A stretch of 64,000 bases of DNA, taken from NCBI GenBank assembly GCA_013398955.1, contig VWPU01003192.1:1-64000 (forward strand). The letters are read 5' to 3'. Positions 1 to 12,300 of this stretch are shown piece by piece. The notes under the pieces were generated by a model. It was given only the letters and a program-made list of their open reading frames with translations. It was not told the origin of the DNA and did no database searches. A program made the position numbers and the translations under genes. The DNA is from Callaeas wilsoni. Taxonomy: Eukaryota; Chordata; Aves; Passeriformes; Callaeidae. Numbering within the stretch: the stretch's first letter is position 1; each line of letters opens with the position of its first letter.

Positions 1-905
1 AAAGATTGAGGCAAAGAAGGCATCCAGTAATTCCACCTTCTCTGTCTTCCATTACCAGGACACCCATCTGATTGAGCAGCACCTCCACATTACCCCTAAT
101 TTTCCTTTTGCTGCTCATATACTTGTAAAAGCCCTTCTTTTTGTCCTTGATGTACTTAGCCACTCTCCATTCCACGTGGATCTTGGCCTTCCCTGTTGTA
201 TCCCTGTATACCTTGACAATGTTCCCATAGTCCTCCAACAAGGCCTGTCCCTTTTTCCATACCCCACAGATTTTTTTCTTGCCTTTGAGATATACTAGGA
301 GCTCTCTGCTCATCCATGCAGGTCTCCTGCTCCTTTTGCCTCATTTCATTATCACGAAGATACGCTGTTCTTGACCTTAGAAAAAGTAGCTCTTAAATAT
401 TGACCATGTCTCTAAGACACCCTTCTCTTCTAGCGCCATAACCCATGGGATTCCTCTAAGCAGGTCCTTGAAAAGGCCAAAGTTAGCTCTCTGGAAGTTT
501 AGGGTTCTAGTCCAGCTTACTGATTTGCTTCCCCTGTGCAGGATCCTAAGTTCCACCATCTCATGGTCACTACAGGTGGCCTGTAATAAAGACCCACAAG
601 TGTCACCCATATTATCCTGTCCCTTAATTCTCATCCATAAAACCTCAATTCACATGTCTGTCCCTGGGTAGATTTCAATATATTCCAGTTGCTCTTTCAC
701 ATAAACAGTTAAGTCCACCACCTTGCCTCTCTGACCTGTCCTTTCTAAAAGTACGTAGCCATCCATGACAATATTCCAGTTGTGTGAGCTGTCCCACCCT
801 AGCTCTGTAATTGCAATGAGATCATGGCCCTGTGACAGCACACGGATTTTCAGTTCTTCTTGTATATTCTCCATGCTGTGTGCATTTGTGTACAGGCACT
901 TTCAG
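1..905 (-). mobile_element. CR1 LINE ORF2 fragment, endonuclease region, decayed
   Basis: Read on the minus strand from about 905 down, the translation follows the avian CR1 ORF2 apurinic-type endonuclease: a segment with ITELGWDSSHNWN and MDGY (874-650), then SDHEMVELRIL and NFQRANFGLFKDL (about 565-470). Next comes the linker towards the reverse transcriptase, including the part that matches the KAFYKY/ISSKRK-like region near 140-100, and it runs out of the window at base 1. The reading frame is broken by stops and shifts. About 90 codons are missing between the two endonuclease pieces, near 610-650, including the GDFN catalytic segment expected in the family. It is a dead copy, and its 3' half lies outside the window. 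Confidence 0.88.
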
Positions 906-1967
906 AAAGGTAATCAAGCAGCCAGGTTCCCTAGAAGGGAATTTAACAACATCAGAACTTTTTCTGCTGTTTTCTTATGAAATCAAATTCTGGGGAAATT
1001 TACCTCATTCCATGAAGCTTTTGCTTCTTAACAGATTTACTTTTTATAAAAACAAGCATATGGAGTTAGACCAAAAACACCATTTACCTCAATATCCTGT
1101 CTTAGACAGTGATTGGTATGCTGAGGGAGGTATATATGAGATGGAGAATGCATAAAGGATAATATTTCCCCTGGTACTCCATCTCGGTTTTCAGCAATTA
1201 GGTAATGACTTCCTGATCTGGAGATCATATCTGGACCATCATTCTCCATCACAACTGATACAAATACCACTCAGGAAGTCATCCAGTCCATTGCTATTGA
1301 ATCATGGTGGTTTTAACATACAGGAATTGGTGCTAAAGGAACACAGTTTGTGGCCTCATCCACCCTACTACCAAAGAGAATGGTTCCCAAACAAAACAAT
1401 TCTTCCAGTTCATGCATTTTTTTCACAAGTTGTGAAGAAACAGACCAATGTAAAAGTAAGGAGCCTGTGAAAAGAGTGCTTGAAAGGAGCTAAGAAAGTT
1501 AAATTCTTACAGGGGATTTGCATATTGTATTGCTGTATTGCAGGTTTAAATAAGGATGAAAACAAGACAATGGGAAGGAGAGGTGTCTGCTAGAAACAGG
1601 AAAACATCTTTCAAATTGCTAAAATCATGCATGTTCTTATCAATATAACAAAGTGGTTGATAAAAATTCAGGCATATCAAATGAAAAGAAAAACAGTGCA
1701 GACTAAACCAGAATTTGAAGCTAATACTAAGAAGATAAAATGAAAACTAGTACTAAATCCTTCACGCATATTGGAAGAAACCCACAGACTTTAAGGAGGC
1801 ACAGCTGATCATCAGGATATAATACTACAAATTATTTGCCTTGACATTCACTGTGGAAATAAGAGAAATTCCCGTTCTGGAACCTTCTTGTAGTGGGCTC
1901 AGCAAAGGGCCTGTCTGAAGCTGGAGTGGTTGCAGGAGGGACATGGAACAAAGCAACAAAACAAACA
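906..1967. other. Non-coding stretch, nothing assigned
   Basis: AT-rich sequence between the minus-strand CR1 copy and the older plus-strand CR1 fossil. Open frames here (for example 1037-1270 on the minus strand) are short and without family resemblance. Part of it may be an unrecognisable LINE 5' portion belonging to the fossil that follows. Confidence 0.5.
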
Positions 1968-2310
1968 CTAAAACATCACCAGACCTGGATCATGTGCCCC
2001 AAGAGCTCTAAGAGATCTCAAGGATGAAACAGCTAAATTGCTAACAGCACCATCTAACTTCTGTTTTAAGGTTCCCATGGCACCTTAGGACTGGAGTGTA
2101 GCATCTGTGGTATCACAGATGTGATATTTTTTTAAAAGCTCCTTTGGGATCAAGAAACCTCTAAGTCTGCCTTCTTTACTGAGGAAATTACTATGAGTAC
2201 AAACCAAGTGTAGAATTAGTGGATACCTTGAGAAATATGGCCTGCCTGGGAAAAGCTAGTGTGGCTTCTGTTAGGTGAATGTCTACCAAGTCATTGAGCA
2301 ATATTCATAC
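1968..2310 (+). mobile_element. Old CR1-type LINE reverse-transcriptase fragment
   Basis: Conceptual translation, with stops and shifts, follows the start of a CR1-clade RT: PDLDHVPQEL (family PDGIHPRVLKEL), then a segment with the sense of EDW-VA-V-PIFKKG, then VCLLY near the family NYRPVSLTSV, then EYG-LGKSQHGF as NMACLGKASVAS. Divergence is higher than in the neighbouring CR1 at 2555, so this is either an older insertion or an upstream part of the same element that has decayed. No intact frame remains. Confidence 0.6.
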
Positions 2311-2554
2311 ACATCAGAACTTCATTTTGCGTTTGCATTTATCCTAAAAAACCCACAGTAGAAGAAAATAGATATAAACAAAATAAATTTGAACATCTTT
2401 TTGCTATCTAAGAGTTAGAAAAAAAAAATTTCCCCATAAAATATAGTATGCCTTTTATGTATTTGTATATATTAATAGAATAACATTTCTCAAAGCCTTT
2501 AGAAAAGTAAAGTTTCCAGTCATAGGCAAAATAATAGATCAGATTCTTTTCTGT

Positions 2555-3325
2555 CCAAGGATATAACCTCATGAAGTTCAACAAGGAGAAGTGCCAAGTC
2601 CTTCACCTGGGATAGAACGGCCCCAGGCACCAGGAGATGCTGGAGGCCATCCTGCTGATAAGCAGCTTTGCAGAAGAGGCCCTGGGGTTGGACACCCGCT
2701 TGACCATGAGCCAGCAATGTGTCCTTGCTGGAAAGAAGGCCATCCTGGGCTGCATTAGACAAAGTGTTGGCAGCAGTTTGGGGGAGGTGATCCTTTCCCT
2801 CTGCTCAGCACAGGTGATGTCCCTCTCTAGAGTGCTGTGTCCAGTTCTGGGCTCCTCAGTGTGTGACACACATGGACATAGTCCAGCATAGGGCCACAAA
2901 GGCAGTTAAGGGTCTCCAGCACTTTGTGTGTGAGGAAAGGCTGAGGAAGCAGGGACATTTCAGCCTGGGTAGGAGAAGACTCAAGGGGATCTTACTGATT
3001 TGTACAAACACCTCAGGAGAGGGTGCAAAGAGGATGGAACCAAACTCTTTTCAGTGGTGTTCAGTGACAGAGCCAGAGGCAATGGGCACAACCTGAAACA
3101 CTGGAAGATCCCTCTGAAAATCAGGAAAGACTTCTTTACTGTGAGAGTAACTGTGCACTGGCACAGGCTTCTCAGGGAGGTTGTGGAGTCTCCTTCCCTA
3201 GAGATATTCAAAACCCCTCTAGGCAACTGGCTCTGGATGGCTGTGCTTGAGCAGGAGAGGTTGCACCAAATGGCCTTCAGAGGTCCATTCCCACCTCAGA
3301 TAGTCTGTGATTCTGTGGTATCCTT
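2555..3325 (+). mobile_element. CR1 LINE, ORF2 C-terminus and 3' end
   Basis: The plus-strand translation matches the end of avian CR1 ORF2. It starts at MKFNKEKCQVLHLG, passes through segments equivalent to GCIRQS and HRATKAVKGLQH, and ends with GCKEDGTKLFSVV, RKDFFTVRVT and LREVVESPSLEIFK (about 3000-3215). The tail at 3300-3320 ends in the CR1-type octamer-like repeats (gtctgtgattctgtgg). Stop codons and shifts split it into open frames at 2637-2891, 2863-3096 and 3000-3368, none of which is a functional gene. It is 5' truncated, as is usual for CR1. Confidence 0.92.
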
Positions 3326-4524
3326 AATGCAAGAAGAAAAGGAGGATGGAAAAAATGCAGAGGGATGATTGCCTTCCCAATACACAAACTTCTTCAGCAC
3401 TGGATAAATTGGTACACATTCATGGCCAGTCTACTTTTTAATTGATATAAGAAACAACACCACTCTGAAGGCTGCCAGGCCAGCTTTGGACTGATGCTGC
3501 TTTCTCTCTCCCTTTTCCTTCTCTTTTGATCTTTCTCTTCCTGTCCTGGCCATCACAAGAAGAGCTATCCTGGTTTCACTTGTGCTGAGAAACCTCAGTC
3601 TCAAGATGGGCCTGCTGTAAGAGCCTTTCCAATTTTTGAGTTAAGAAATTCCTCACCCTTTTCGCCATACTTTTTCTTTCTGATTAAAACTTAAGTGTCT
3701 TATTTCACTGAGGTGGCCTGAATCTATATAGGTTGCACAGGTCACACATATTTTTTTCCTTACCTCTCTATACTCTAGTGGTTTCCTGTCAGAAAGAACT
3801 TGCAGGGGAAAATTGGCAGTGCATTACTTTAAAACATGGAAAGTTTGTGCTATTACCCAACATTTGTACCAATCTAACTCCTCTCTGATTAATCTGCCAT
3901 TATACACTTTTTACTTACTTACTTATATTCATTGTTCCTTCTTTTACACAGCCAAATTTTATGCTTATCTGACATTTTAAAACAAGTTTACAGAGGAAAT
4001 GCAACTCTAGGTCACAGCTTTTGGTGGGGTATTTTTCATTTTTATCCAGGAAATCTGACTTGAGCTGCTACAATTCCACCTCACAGTTTAATTACCTTGG
4101 CTTTAAGAATGCAGAATAACTATCCTGTGTTTCTGCTTTCCTGAAGCATTCAGCTGGACCGAGCTGTTGTAGCTGTGGTGCCTCCAGTCTGCAGCAGCCC
4201 TCCAGCTGAACTAGGCTGGCCAAGAGGAAATAACTTGAAAGAATTCATAACTGTTTGGCTTATAAATAAAATGTTTTGTTTCTAGTTTCTGTTAAGCTCT
4301 CTTTTCAGAAGCAGCCTTCTTGCAATTCTCTAACTATGATTTTAAACTACATTTCAGGCTTGAATCCTGTTGTGTTATTCTTAACACCCTTGTGCCTCTC
4401 TGTGCATGGGCCAGGGATAGAGCTCGGTGTACTTTGTGGCCCAAATCCCTTCCTTCTTCATAGGTGTTACCTGGATCAAGTTCCAGCAATAAAAAGGAGC
4501 AGCAAAGACCTGCAGCAGAACAGA
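3326..4524. other. Non-coding stretch, nothing assigned
   Basis: AT-rich sequence with pyrimidine-rich patches (3500-3545). No open frame with recognisable motifs. The region around 4140-4215 is a little richer in G+C but shows no gene signal. Confidence 0.5.
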
Positions 4525-4573
4525 GCTGCTCTAAGGTCCCTTCCAACTCAGCATGTTCTGTGATTCTGTGATC
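4525..4573 (+). mobile_element. CR1 LINE 3' tail remnant
   Basis: About 50 bp matching the end of avian CR1: aaggtcccttccaactcag followed by two copies of an octamer-like end (ttctgtga, ttctgtga). The upstream body is not recognisable. Confidence 0.8.
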
Positions 4574-7500
4574 AGATCCCAGGACCTGACAGATACATCA
4601 GGAGGGGAGCCAGGCTGAGGGTTCTCAGATTATGGGGAAGTTAAAAAAGAGGGGAATTTCACATAGGCTTTCTGCAGCCATTCTACAAGATTTGCCCCTT
4701 ACAAATAGTTGAATATTGAGGTGTACAGAGACCTGTGAAGATTTACTGATCCCTGTTCTGAAAGCTTAATAATACCATGACACTTACCATTAAGATGCCT
4801 TTTTTATATCTGCTTGTCTTGTCAATTGGTAAACATAAGCATTTTCTTTAAAGTACTGTAAGTGCAAGGAATTTTATTTCTTATACCTTTCCACTCTCCA
4901 AAATGTGGGATTTTTAAACCAAATAAACTCTATGCATGCCTAACAATAGCTGAATGCCACAGTTTAGAGAAGCCCTGTGCAAACATTTGCTTTGGCAAAG
5001 TTAGTTGCCTGCTCAGTCTGCAGGGAGTAGATTAAGCCCAGGTAATGAATACAGCAGTTCCCTGTGAGGGAAAGCAAGAAAGAGTAAAGATTTTGCATTA
5101 GGCGTTCTCATAAATTTATAGCAATAGTGTGTCTGAGAGCATTTTTCTCAATGGGTAGGAGTACATTTAGAGAGAGAGACAATCTTGGCAAAGATTTTGG
5201 CTGCTGTGCTGGACTGACTAACCTTACCAACTCACACTGAACATTACCATCTGTTACTTGCAGCAGTCAGCATGTTGCTGCTGACTCTGTATCACACATT
5301 CGTACCCAGCATACTCACCCAGGATTCACAAACACTGGGAGCTTTCTCTCAACTTTAGTAAATCAAATGTAGGCAGTATCTTTGGCCCAGTCCAGAAGGA
5401 GGCCATTAATACACTCTTTTGATCAATGATACAATAACCTCATTTCCTTTATCAATCCAGATAAAGGGAGATAGGCAGATTACACAAACAACTTCAGGAA
5501 CAATTTATTGCTGCTAGAGAAAGCAGGCAGGATATTTGCTTTAAAACCAAGGTTTTAAGATTCCTTTTTGGCAATAATTTTATGTCCTTCTGAAGTCTCA
5601 CACTGCCAAAAGCCCATGAAGTGCTGCATTTTATTAGCTCTGTTGATTATCACAGCACTGGAAAGCTCAAAAGGAACATGCTCTCTCACTGCTTCTGTCA
5701 CCCTGAAATGTGTGGGTGGTTTCTCCCTTACCTCTGTTTCTCATAAAACACAAGCTGCTAAAACAGCTTTGTTTTGTCCTTCTGTTATCCTTCACCAGCA
5801 TAACTTCATTTAACTGAAATTTCCTGTAGTGCTGGTTAAGCATTAAGGATCTTCAAAAAATAACCATGCAGATTCCAAAGGGAATCCAAAGCCATCTCAA
5901 TATAATAAAAGTTCAAAACTTCTTTACTCTATGTCCAGTGAATGGTGTGCAATTATTTGAGAGTGAAAACACCAGCCTGAAGAGCAGAACCATAAAATGC
6001 AAAATCAAGAAGTGTGAGGAACTACCAGAAAGTTGCAGATTAAAACTACCAACTATATTAGAATTAGGAATGCTAATGTTTTTCTAATTAAAGGTACTTA
6101 TTTGGTTAGAGGGTAAAGTGAACTGGATCATTATTTTTGATCACTAGAAGACAGCTTACAGTAATGGGATTCGATAATGGTTTTGCTGAAAGCAAGGAAA
6201 AGACACTTATAAATGATTCTCCAAAGTTGCATTTGTATGATCCTCTACTGTACAATCCACTGTGTTTGCATAATGATGTAAAGAGGCTTAGTTTTGTCCT
6301 ATTATTGTTCTGCTCCAAAGCAGTTACCAGTAAATTTAAAGAAAGAACTTCTGCTGCAGACAACTTTAGTGACTTTGTCTAAGGAAAACACAAAAGTTGG
6401 CTTATTTGCCTCATTAAGTATGAACTGTTAAATAGAAGCCATAGCACAAACTTGCAACACTAATTTTTAGAATATGATCATATCTGCATCAGGTATGATC
6501 TGAACAGGACACTAATGTGAAGAAAATGACAGGTTCAGTGCCAAAGGACATGAGCAGGTATGAAGAGAGATACTCTGTTTTGATAATTATGGTGATTTGT
6601 CTGGAGATACGTCTGTTGAAGACAGCTAGACAGACAGATTTATGTATTTTAATATTATTCATCTGAGAGAACTTGTGTATGCAGACATCTGAAAAACCTT
6701 CAGTAGACGCTTTAATGTGCTTGTTATGGTTAATCTCTTTTGCAGACCTCTGAAGTCTAGGTTCACTTATATCAACCAAGATAAATTTGACCACTGAAAA
6801 TAGAAATAATTTATAGATTCCAAAGTCAGTCTTCTGCAAAACCCTTAGAATGCATGAAGAATCATTGGTTCTAGAAACTTTAGTGTAAATAAATATTATG
6901 TTAGGCATAAATACTGTTTCTAGCACCAAAACTTTAGACAATGGAGCATTTCCAGGTTTTTTTTCTTTTTAAGCAGTTTTTCCTTCCTGTATTGAAGAAT
7001 ATTATTGAATTATCAGACTGACAACACTTCGTAGCTCAATAGGTAATTATTCATTTTAGTACTGTTTATATCTTTTTTTCTTCGAGGAAGACTTTAAGAT
7101 TAACAGATGGTTTAGGAGAAAAAAAGTCTATCCTTGGGTTGCTGCTACTTACTCTACCAATGGCATTCTTATTCTTCTTAAATTACTCTATCCTCTATTC
7201 TAAACCTATAATAACACTGGAAGGGATTAAGTAGGATCAGCCTGTTGAGACAAATATTGAGAACATAAATAATTACTCACTCCCTACTGCATTTGTGAAT
7301 TTTGTGGTTGTCTTTCAGTTTTGTCAACCGTACAACCTCGCCTAACAAAGCACAGTTGTCTGGTTGTTTCACCAACAGGGAGCACCAGGACTTGCCCACC
7401 ACCCATACATGAGACCAGGAGATAATTCAGCTGTTCAACAGCCACTCTGACTTCATACAGGCATAACCATTTCCTTAACTTCTTTCAGCACAATAGCACT

Positions 7501-7586
7501 TCATAAGAGAACTTTGAAATTTTTGTTGGCCCCATGGTTTTGGCCCACACTTACTCTCTTGTCCGCATGGCATATCAAATTAGGAT
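4574..7586. other. Non-coding stretch, nothing assigned
   Basis: AT-rich unique sequence. The longest open frame is 6489-6941 on the minus strand (150 codons), rich in Ile, Phe, Lys and Ser with no motif; I consider it chance. An 18-bp near-palindrome lies at 5541-5558. Confidence 0.5.
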
Positions 7587-7587
7587 C

Positions 7588-7658
7588 CACATCACATCAC
7601 ATCACATCACATCACATCACATCACATCACATCACATCACATCACATCACATCACATC
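7588..7658. repeat. (CACAT)n pentanucleotide microsatellite
   Basis: About 14 uninterrupted copies of a 5-bp unit (cacat/atcac), with perfect periodicity across the tract. This length without interruption suggests a polymorphic locus. Confidence 0.97.
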
Positions 7659-7659
7659 C

Positions 7660-8717
7660 AGAAGAAGCTTTGCCAAATTTCAGGGCATAAATACTTTTTA
7701 AGACTCTTTTCCCCTTCCTTGGGTTTTAGGAAGTAATGCAAGGAAAATGCATCCGTGGTCCAGGTGTAGTGCATCTTCTGCATGGTTATACCTGAGTTTT
7801 AGAGAGATTTGGAAACTTGAGGCTTGAAATATATTGTTACGTTGAAAATAAAACCCAGTCTGAGAGGTATGAGTCAGGAAAAAGTAAGTTGTTTAAATAG
7901 TTATTGATAAATTCCTTGAAAATAACTAGAAAATGTCAATAATAGACATATCTATACCTGTAAGCTATGAGAAATGGTAAAATGAAAATTTTCAAAGCTA
8001 TTTTATTCCAACTAATTAGTAGGGCCAGCTTAGGAAAACATATTTTTTTTCAAAATATATATTCTTGGCTTCTAATAGTGGATAGAGCAGAAGAGTTGAT
8101 GCTGCTGCTCTCTGAAATAATTCAGAAGTTCTTCCTGAAGAGATGTTAATTTTTTGGCATTATCTAAGTTATTAGTATTATATTGAGAATAATGATGTTG
8201 TTGTCATAAATGAATCCTGAATGTTTTTCTTACTTACGTTGCATAGTATGTGCCAGAGTTTCTCCTAGGATAACTAAACACCGGGTTGGATTCCTCTACA
8301 TGTGAACACTAAATACAGCTTCTTTTATTTCTGAAGTCTGTAATTACACGAAACACTGCACATCTGTATGCAGTCACATGGAAAAGTTTATTCTGGAACC
8401 TTGCACTTATTACAAATAAAGCTTTATACTGTCATTACTTACTCGGAGAGATAAGACTGTAGCAGGATTCTCATCTGTCTATCTGGCAAAATCATTTCAT
8501 GAGATTAAATATTTTGATTAGTGTTGCAGATGTATATCAGCAGCAATTACCAAAAGGAATGCTTTAACTAGAAGCTTAAAAAGATATTTCCTTGCAAAGC
8601 CAGAAGGAACATAAGCTTCATCAGCTTTACAAATCAACTTTTTGTTAAATTTTTATTTGGATTATACGCAAATATATGGTACACTGTTTTTCTACACTCT
8701 ACTAGCATTCCGTCTAA
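7660..8717. other. Non-coding stretch, nothing assigned
   Basis: AT-rich unique sequence with no recognised repeat or coding signal. The 60-codon frame at 7967-8149 shows no motif. Confidence 0.5.
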
Positions 8718-8855
8718 TCACAGAATCAGAGGATCACAGGATGGTTTAGGTTGAAAAGGACCTTATGGATCATCTTGTTCCAACCCTCTGCCATGGGCAC
8801 AAACACCTTCCACCAGACCAGGTTGCTCAGAGCCCCATCCAGCTTGGCCTGGTCA
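8718..8855 (-). mobile_element. CR1 LINE 3' end fragment
   Basis: Minus-strand CR1 3' UTR. On the plus strand it reads tcacagaatcagaggatcac, then ggttgaaaaggacctt and the typical block with ccaaccctctgccatgggca, ending at agcttggcctggtc. It is truncated after about 138 bp. The octamer-like end lies at the left side, which fixes the orientation. Confidence 0.95.
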
Positions 8856-9290
8856 GGTTAACAAGCATAAAGAACAAGGTTTATTGACTTTTAAGTAGGT
8901 CTTTTTAGTTATCCCGAGGGCAACGCTGACAACCCCAGGACCCTGTTTTCATACATTCTGTGTCTAACTTGTATTAGAGATTTCTTATTCTACCTTTCCG
9001 AATTCTGGAGTAGGAAATTTATGGAAGAGACTGTTCAAAGAGCAAATGACTCCTTGATAAAGAAGCTGGCATATGCATTCATTAGGAATTCTTCCAAATT
9101 TGTTTTTTTAATCCTTAGTCATACAATTTAGCATGCTATTGCTGCACTCAGTGTTGTCTTTGTACTTCTAAGTTTTCTCACACTAGCAAAGCTCATCAAC
9201 ACAAATGCTCACATTGAGGCTTTTATAAAAATAGAAAGGAATGACATAAAAACTGTTGAATTGTAAAATGGGACAAAGCTAGTGCACATT
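8856..9290. other. Non-coding stretch, nothing assigned
   Basis: AT-rich unique sequence between a CR1 tail and an A-rich tract; no gene signal. Confidence 0.5.
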
Positions 9291-9392
9291 AGAAAAAAAA
9301 TAAATCCTCGACCAAAAAAAAAAAACCAAAAAACAAAAAAAAAAAAAAAACAAAAAACAAAAAAACAAAAAAAAACAACAAAAAAAAAAAAC
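9291..9392. repeat. A-rich low-complexity tract
   Basis: Runs of A interrupted by single C or CC, of the form (A)n and (CA5-ish)n. It produces Phe-rich minus-strand open frames at 9209-9433 and 9279-9467 that are artefacts of the tract. Confidence 0.95.
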
Positions 9393-12300
9393 ATTGAAAA
9401 CCAATCTAGAATTTTCACCAGTACTTGGAACACATTTGGTTTTGTTTGACAGTTCAGCAGGGTCCACTCCTTATTTTTGTCCTCTGGGTGTCTCTCTTTT
9501 AATTTTAATGACCCCTTACACAGTCCAGTTTTAGTCAGAGATGGATGAGGATTTATTTTTATAGTGAAAGGGGTTTATTCTGAAGGTTCTCAAACTGTAC
9601 CAGGTCTTTCTGTGAAAAACTTTCTTTTTTTGAGACCTCATGATTAATATACAAAAAAGGATAATCATGTACAAATGAGAATAAATACCATAACTGTCTA
9701 AAAGACACAGAAATTTGCCATGGATTTGGCAATATTACACATTTAAATTAATAGTCTGGACAGTAGAGAAAGATGTTTTTCAAATTAAGCCTGTATAGGA
9801 TCCAAGCAAGCTAGAAGACAAAATATGAGTTCAAAATGTTATTATTATATTTTTCAATAAGGAAATCACATTGCAAGAGGTCTGCTTAGTTACACAAATA
9901 GAGACACAGAAAGGAACTCAACATAAAAAAGGCCATGTGGCTCCCATGGAACACAAACTGAACAAAGATAAACTATTATATTCTTTAAAGAAAAACAGGA
10001 GTGGGAAAGCCCAAACCAGGATCTAGAAAATATATTATTATCTACAAGATTTAGGAATCTGTGCTTTCTCTTGCTTCTATAAGAGAGAAGTCTTAGTTGA
10101 AATACCACAGCTAAGGGATGGACTAGGTGATCAAAATTCCTTTTAGATCGGGTACTACTGCTATTGGTACTTTTTGAACATGGGAACTATTTTGTGTCCC
10201 ACTGGAAAATCTGTCTAGCCAACGTCAGACAACTAACAAATCATACCATGCCTTCTGAAGTCTGTCTGTGCTGTATTAGATGTGGCAAAATATTTTTACA
10301 TGTAGCACACATCATGTTCAATAAGCCCTTGGGAATCAGGAGGCAGGCACTTAGTAATCAAATTTGTCAGTGGTGGTGCTCTGTCACTTTTATGAACTGT
10401 TCAAACACTAAAATTGGAACAGTCAGTTGAGTCCAAGCTCAGATTTCTGGAAACACATGGTTTATTTGTATCAAAGATAGTTAATTTGATAGATGTTTAC
10501 CTAAACTCACTTGTCTGATTAAAGATGTGCCAACACATTTCTTATCATACTATTTGAGTAGATGAGAATTCAGTTCCCACCATGCTTACACAGACTTGGC
10601 AATACTGGTGATTTTGGTCTCCTGAATAATTCTGTGCCTAAGGGTCATGGCAGTACTGGTGCCTGAAGTGATTTTCCTGGCAGGGACTGTGTTCTCTTAT
10701 TGCCTTATCTATGCCTTGCAGAACTGCAGTTTTACCTTTTCTGCTTCCATCAGCAGTTGCCTGAGATTTCTCAGATACATCACCTATTGCTTGTACTTTT
10801 ATCTCCCCTTAAGCTCTCATTGCTCAAAATATGTCTCTAAAAGATAAGACTGTGGTAGACTGATTTGTTAGACTGATTTTTAGCTTCTTGCTTTTCTCTT
10901 TCTCATTGAAAATCTGTCTCAATGCTTTGGTCCATCTTTACGGTTCCTAATGCATGTTGTACCTTCTTTGTTGTAACTTCATTGCCTGCTAACTTCATTG
11001 TGTGCAAACATCCGGTTCAGCATGATTGCTTTTTAGCATATTTTAGGTCTAATAATAATAATACCAAGTGAACTTTTTTAAAATGCAAAATACTTGAATA
11101 ATATATGAAACGAGAATTTTTTCATATTATATGTCTTTTTCAATGCAAATCTTACACTGTATTTAGATTTACTGAAGAGAATTCTCTCTCTGGAAGTTAT
11201 GTACTGCCACAGGAAATCTTCTGAGATAATTTTTAAACTGATAAGTATTAATATAATCTGTGTGCATCACTCAGACTCATTTTGTCTTTGCAAATATAAT
11301 CAGCAACGAACTCAAGATGTGGGTTCTTTCATCTTGTCATTCATAAAGCTCTTTGCTTTCACCTTTTATCACAGTTTGGCTTTATTATCATGATTGGAGG
11401 AAGTTATTTTTTTGTTGGAAAAGGATCACTGGAATAAATTACATTTTAGAATTTAGAAAATAACAAAATATGTAGAATAAAATCTCTTCATAATGAACAT
11501 GGTTCTTTGGCACTTACAGTAAACTCAGTTTTAACTCTCTTACCAGAATAAAAGGTTAACAGCTTAAGAGCAGGAATGTAACCGCACCTCCTGTTTGGAA
11601 AGTGATACTACTAAAAATGCGTCTTTGAGTAGTTACATGTAAACTTAATGCTTTGACATTTGACCTGGAACATGCTATAAATTTCATTTTAAGTTTTTCT
11701 ATTTTCTCCATAGTAAAAAGATAAATTCTCAGAATCACATTTCACTGCACTTTTGTATTAATTTTAAATCACATAGTTCTGCAATTAATATTTGCTTCAT
11801 TTTGTATTGCACTCTGAATCACCACTGCACTGTTTCTTCAGCATTAACTGTAAAAATGAATGTCTGGAAAATTTTACCTTTTGCCCATCTGAATAAATGC
11901 AGGGTGATATTGTGGCTCATTTCCTGACCCATCTAAACGAAATTTTGTCAACTTAGGAATCTTTGTTTCAGGTGGGAAAAATTGCTCCTTTGGGTGTACT
12001 TTTCTCATCACTGACTTGGAGAAATAGACAACATGTCCAATTAGCTTTAAACAGATATATTGGTTTAGAGTGCCAAAATAAGATAGCATAAATCCTAATA
12101 TATCCTACCTGGAGAACACAGATAGCATTGCACAGATTTTGTTTTCAAATGATAGTTTCCTATTTCTGCTGATTCCACGAGCTTGAGTTAAACAAGCTTC
12201 CTTTTAACAGCACTCTGTTGAGTGTAATCACACTCTGTAAACAAACCTGGCTTAATCTTTTCTCCTTTTGCAAAGGAGAAAATGGGAAACAACTTTGGCA

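Noticed and set aside
3000..3368. 122-codon frame as a host gene
   Set aside because: It is the C-terminus of CR1 ORF2, followed by the CR1 3' tail.
6489..6941. 150-codon minus-strand open frame
   Set aside because: Low-complexity Ile/Phe/Lys/Ser usage with no recognisable family; fits chance in AT-rich DNA.
9209..9467. Phe/Val-rich minus-strand frames suggesting a membrane segment
   Set aside because: They are translations of the A-rich low-complexity tract.
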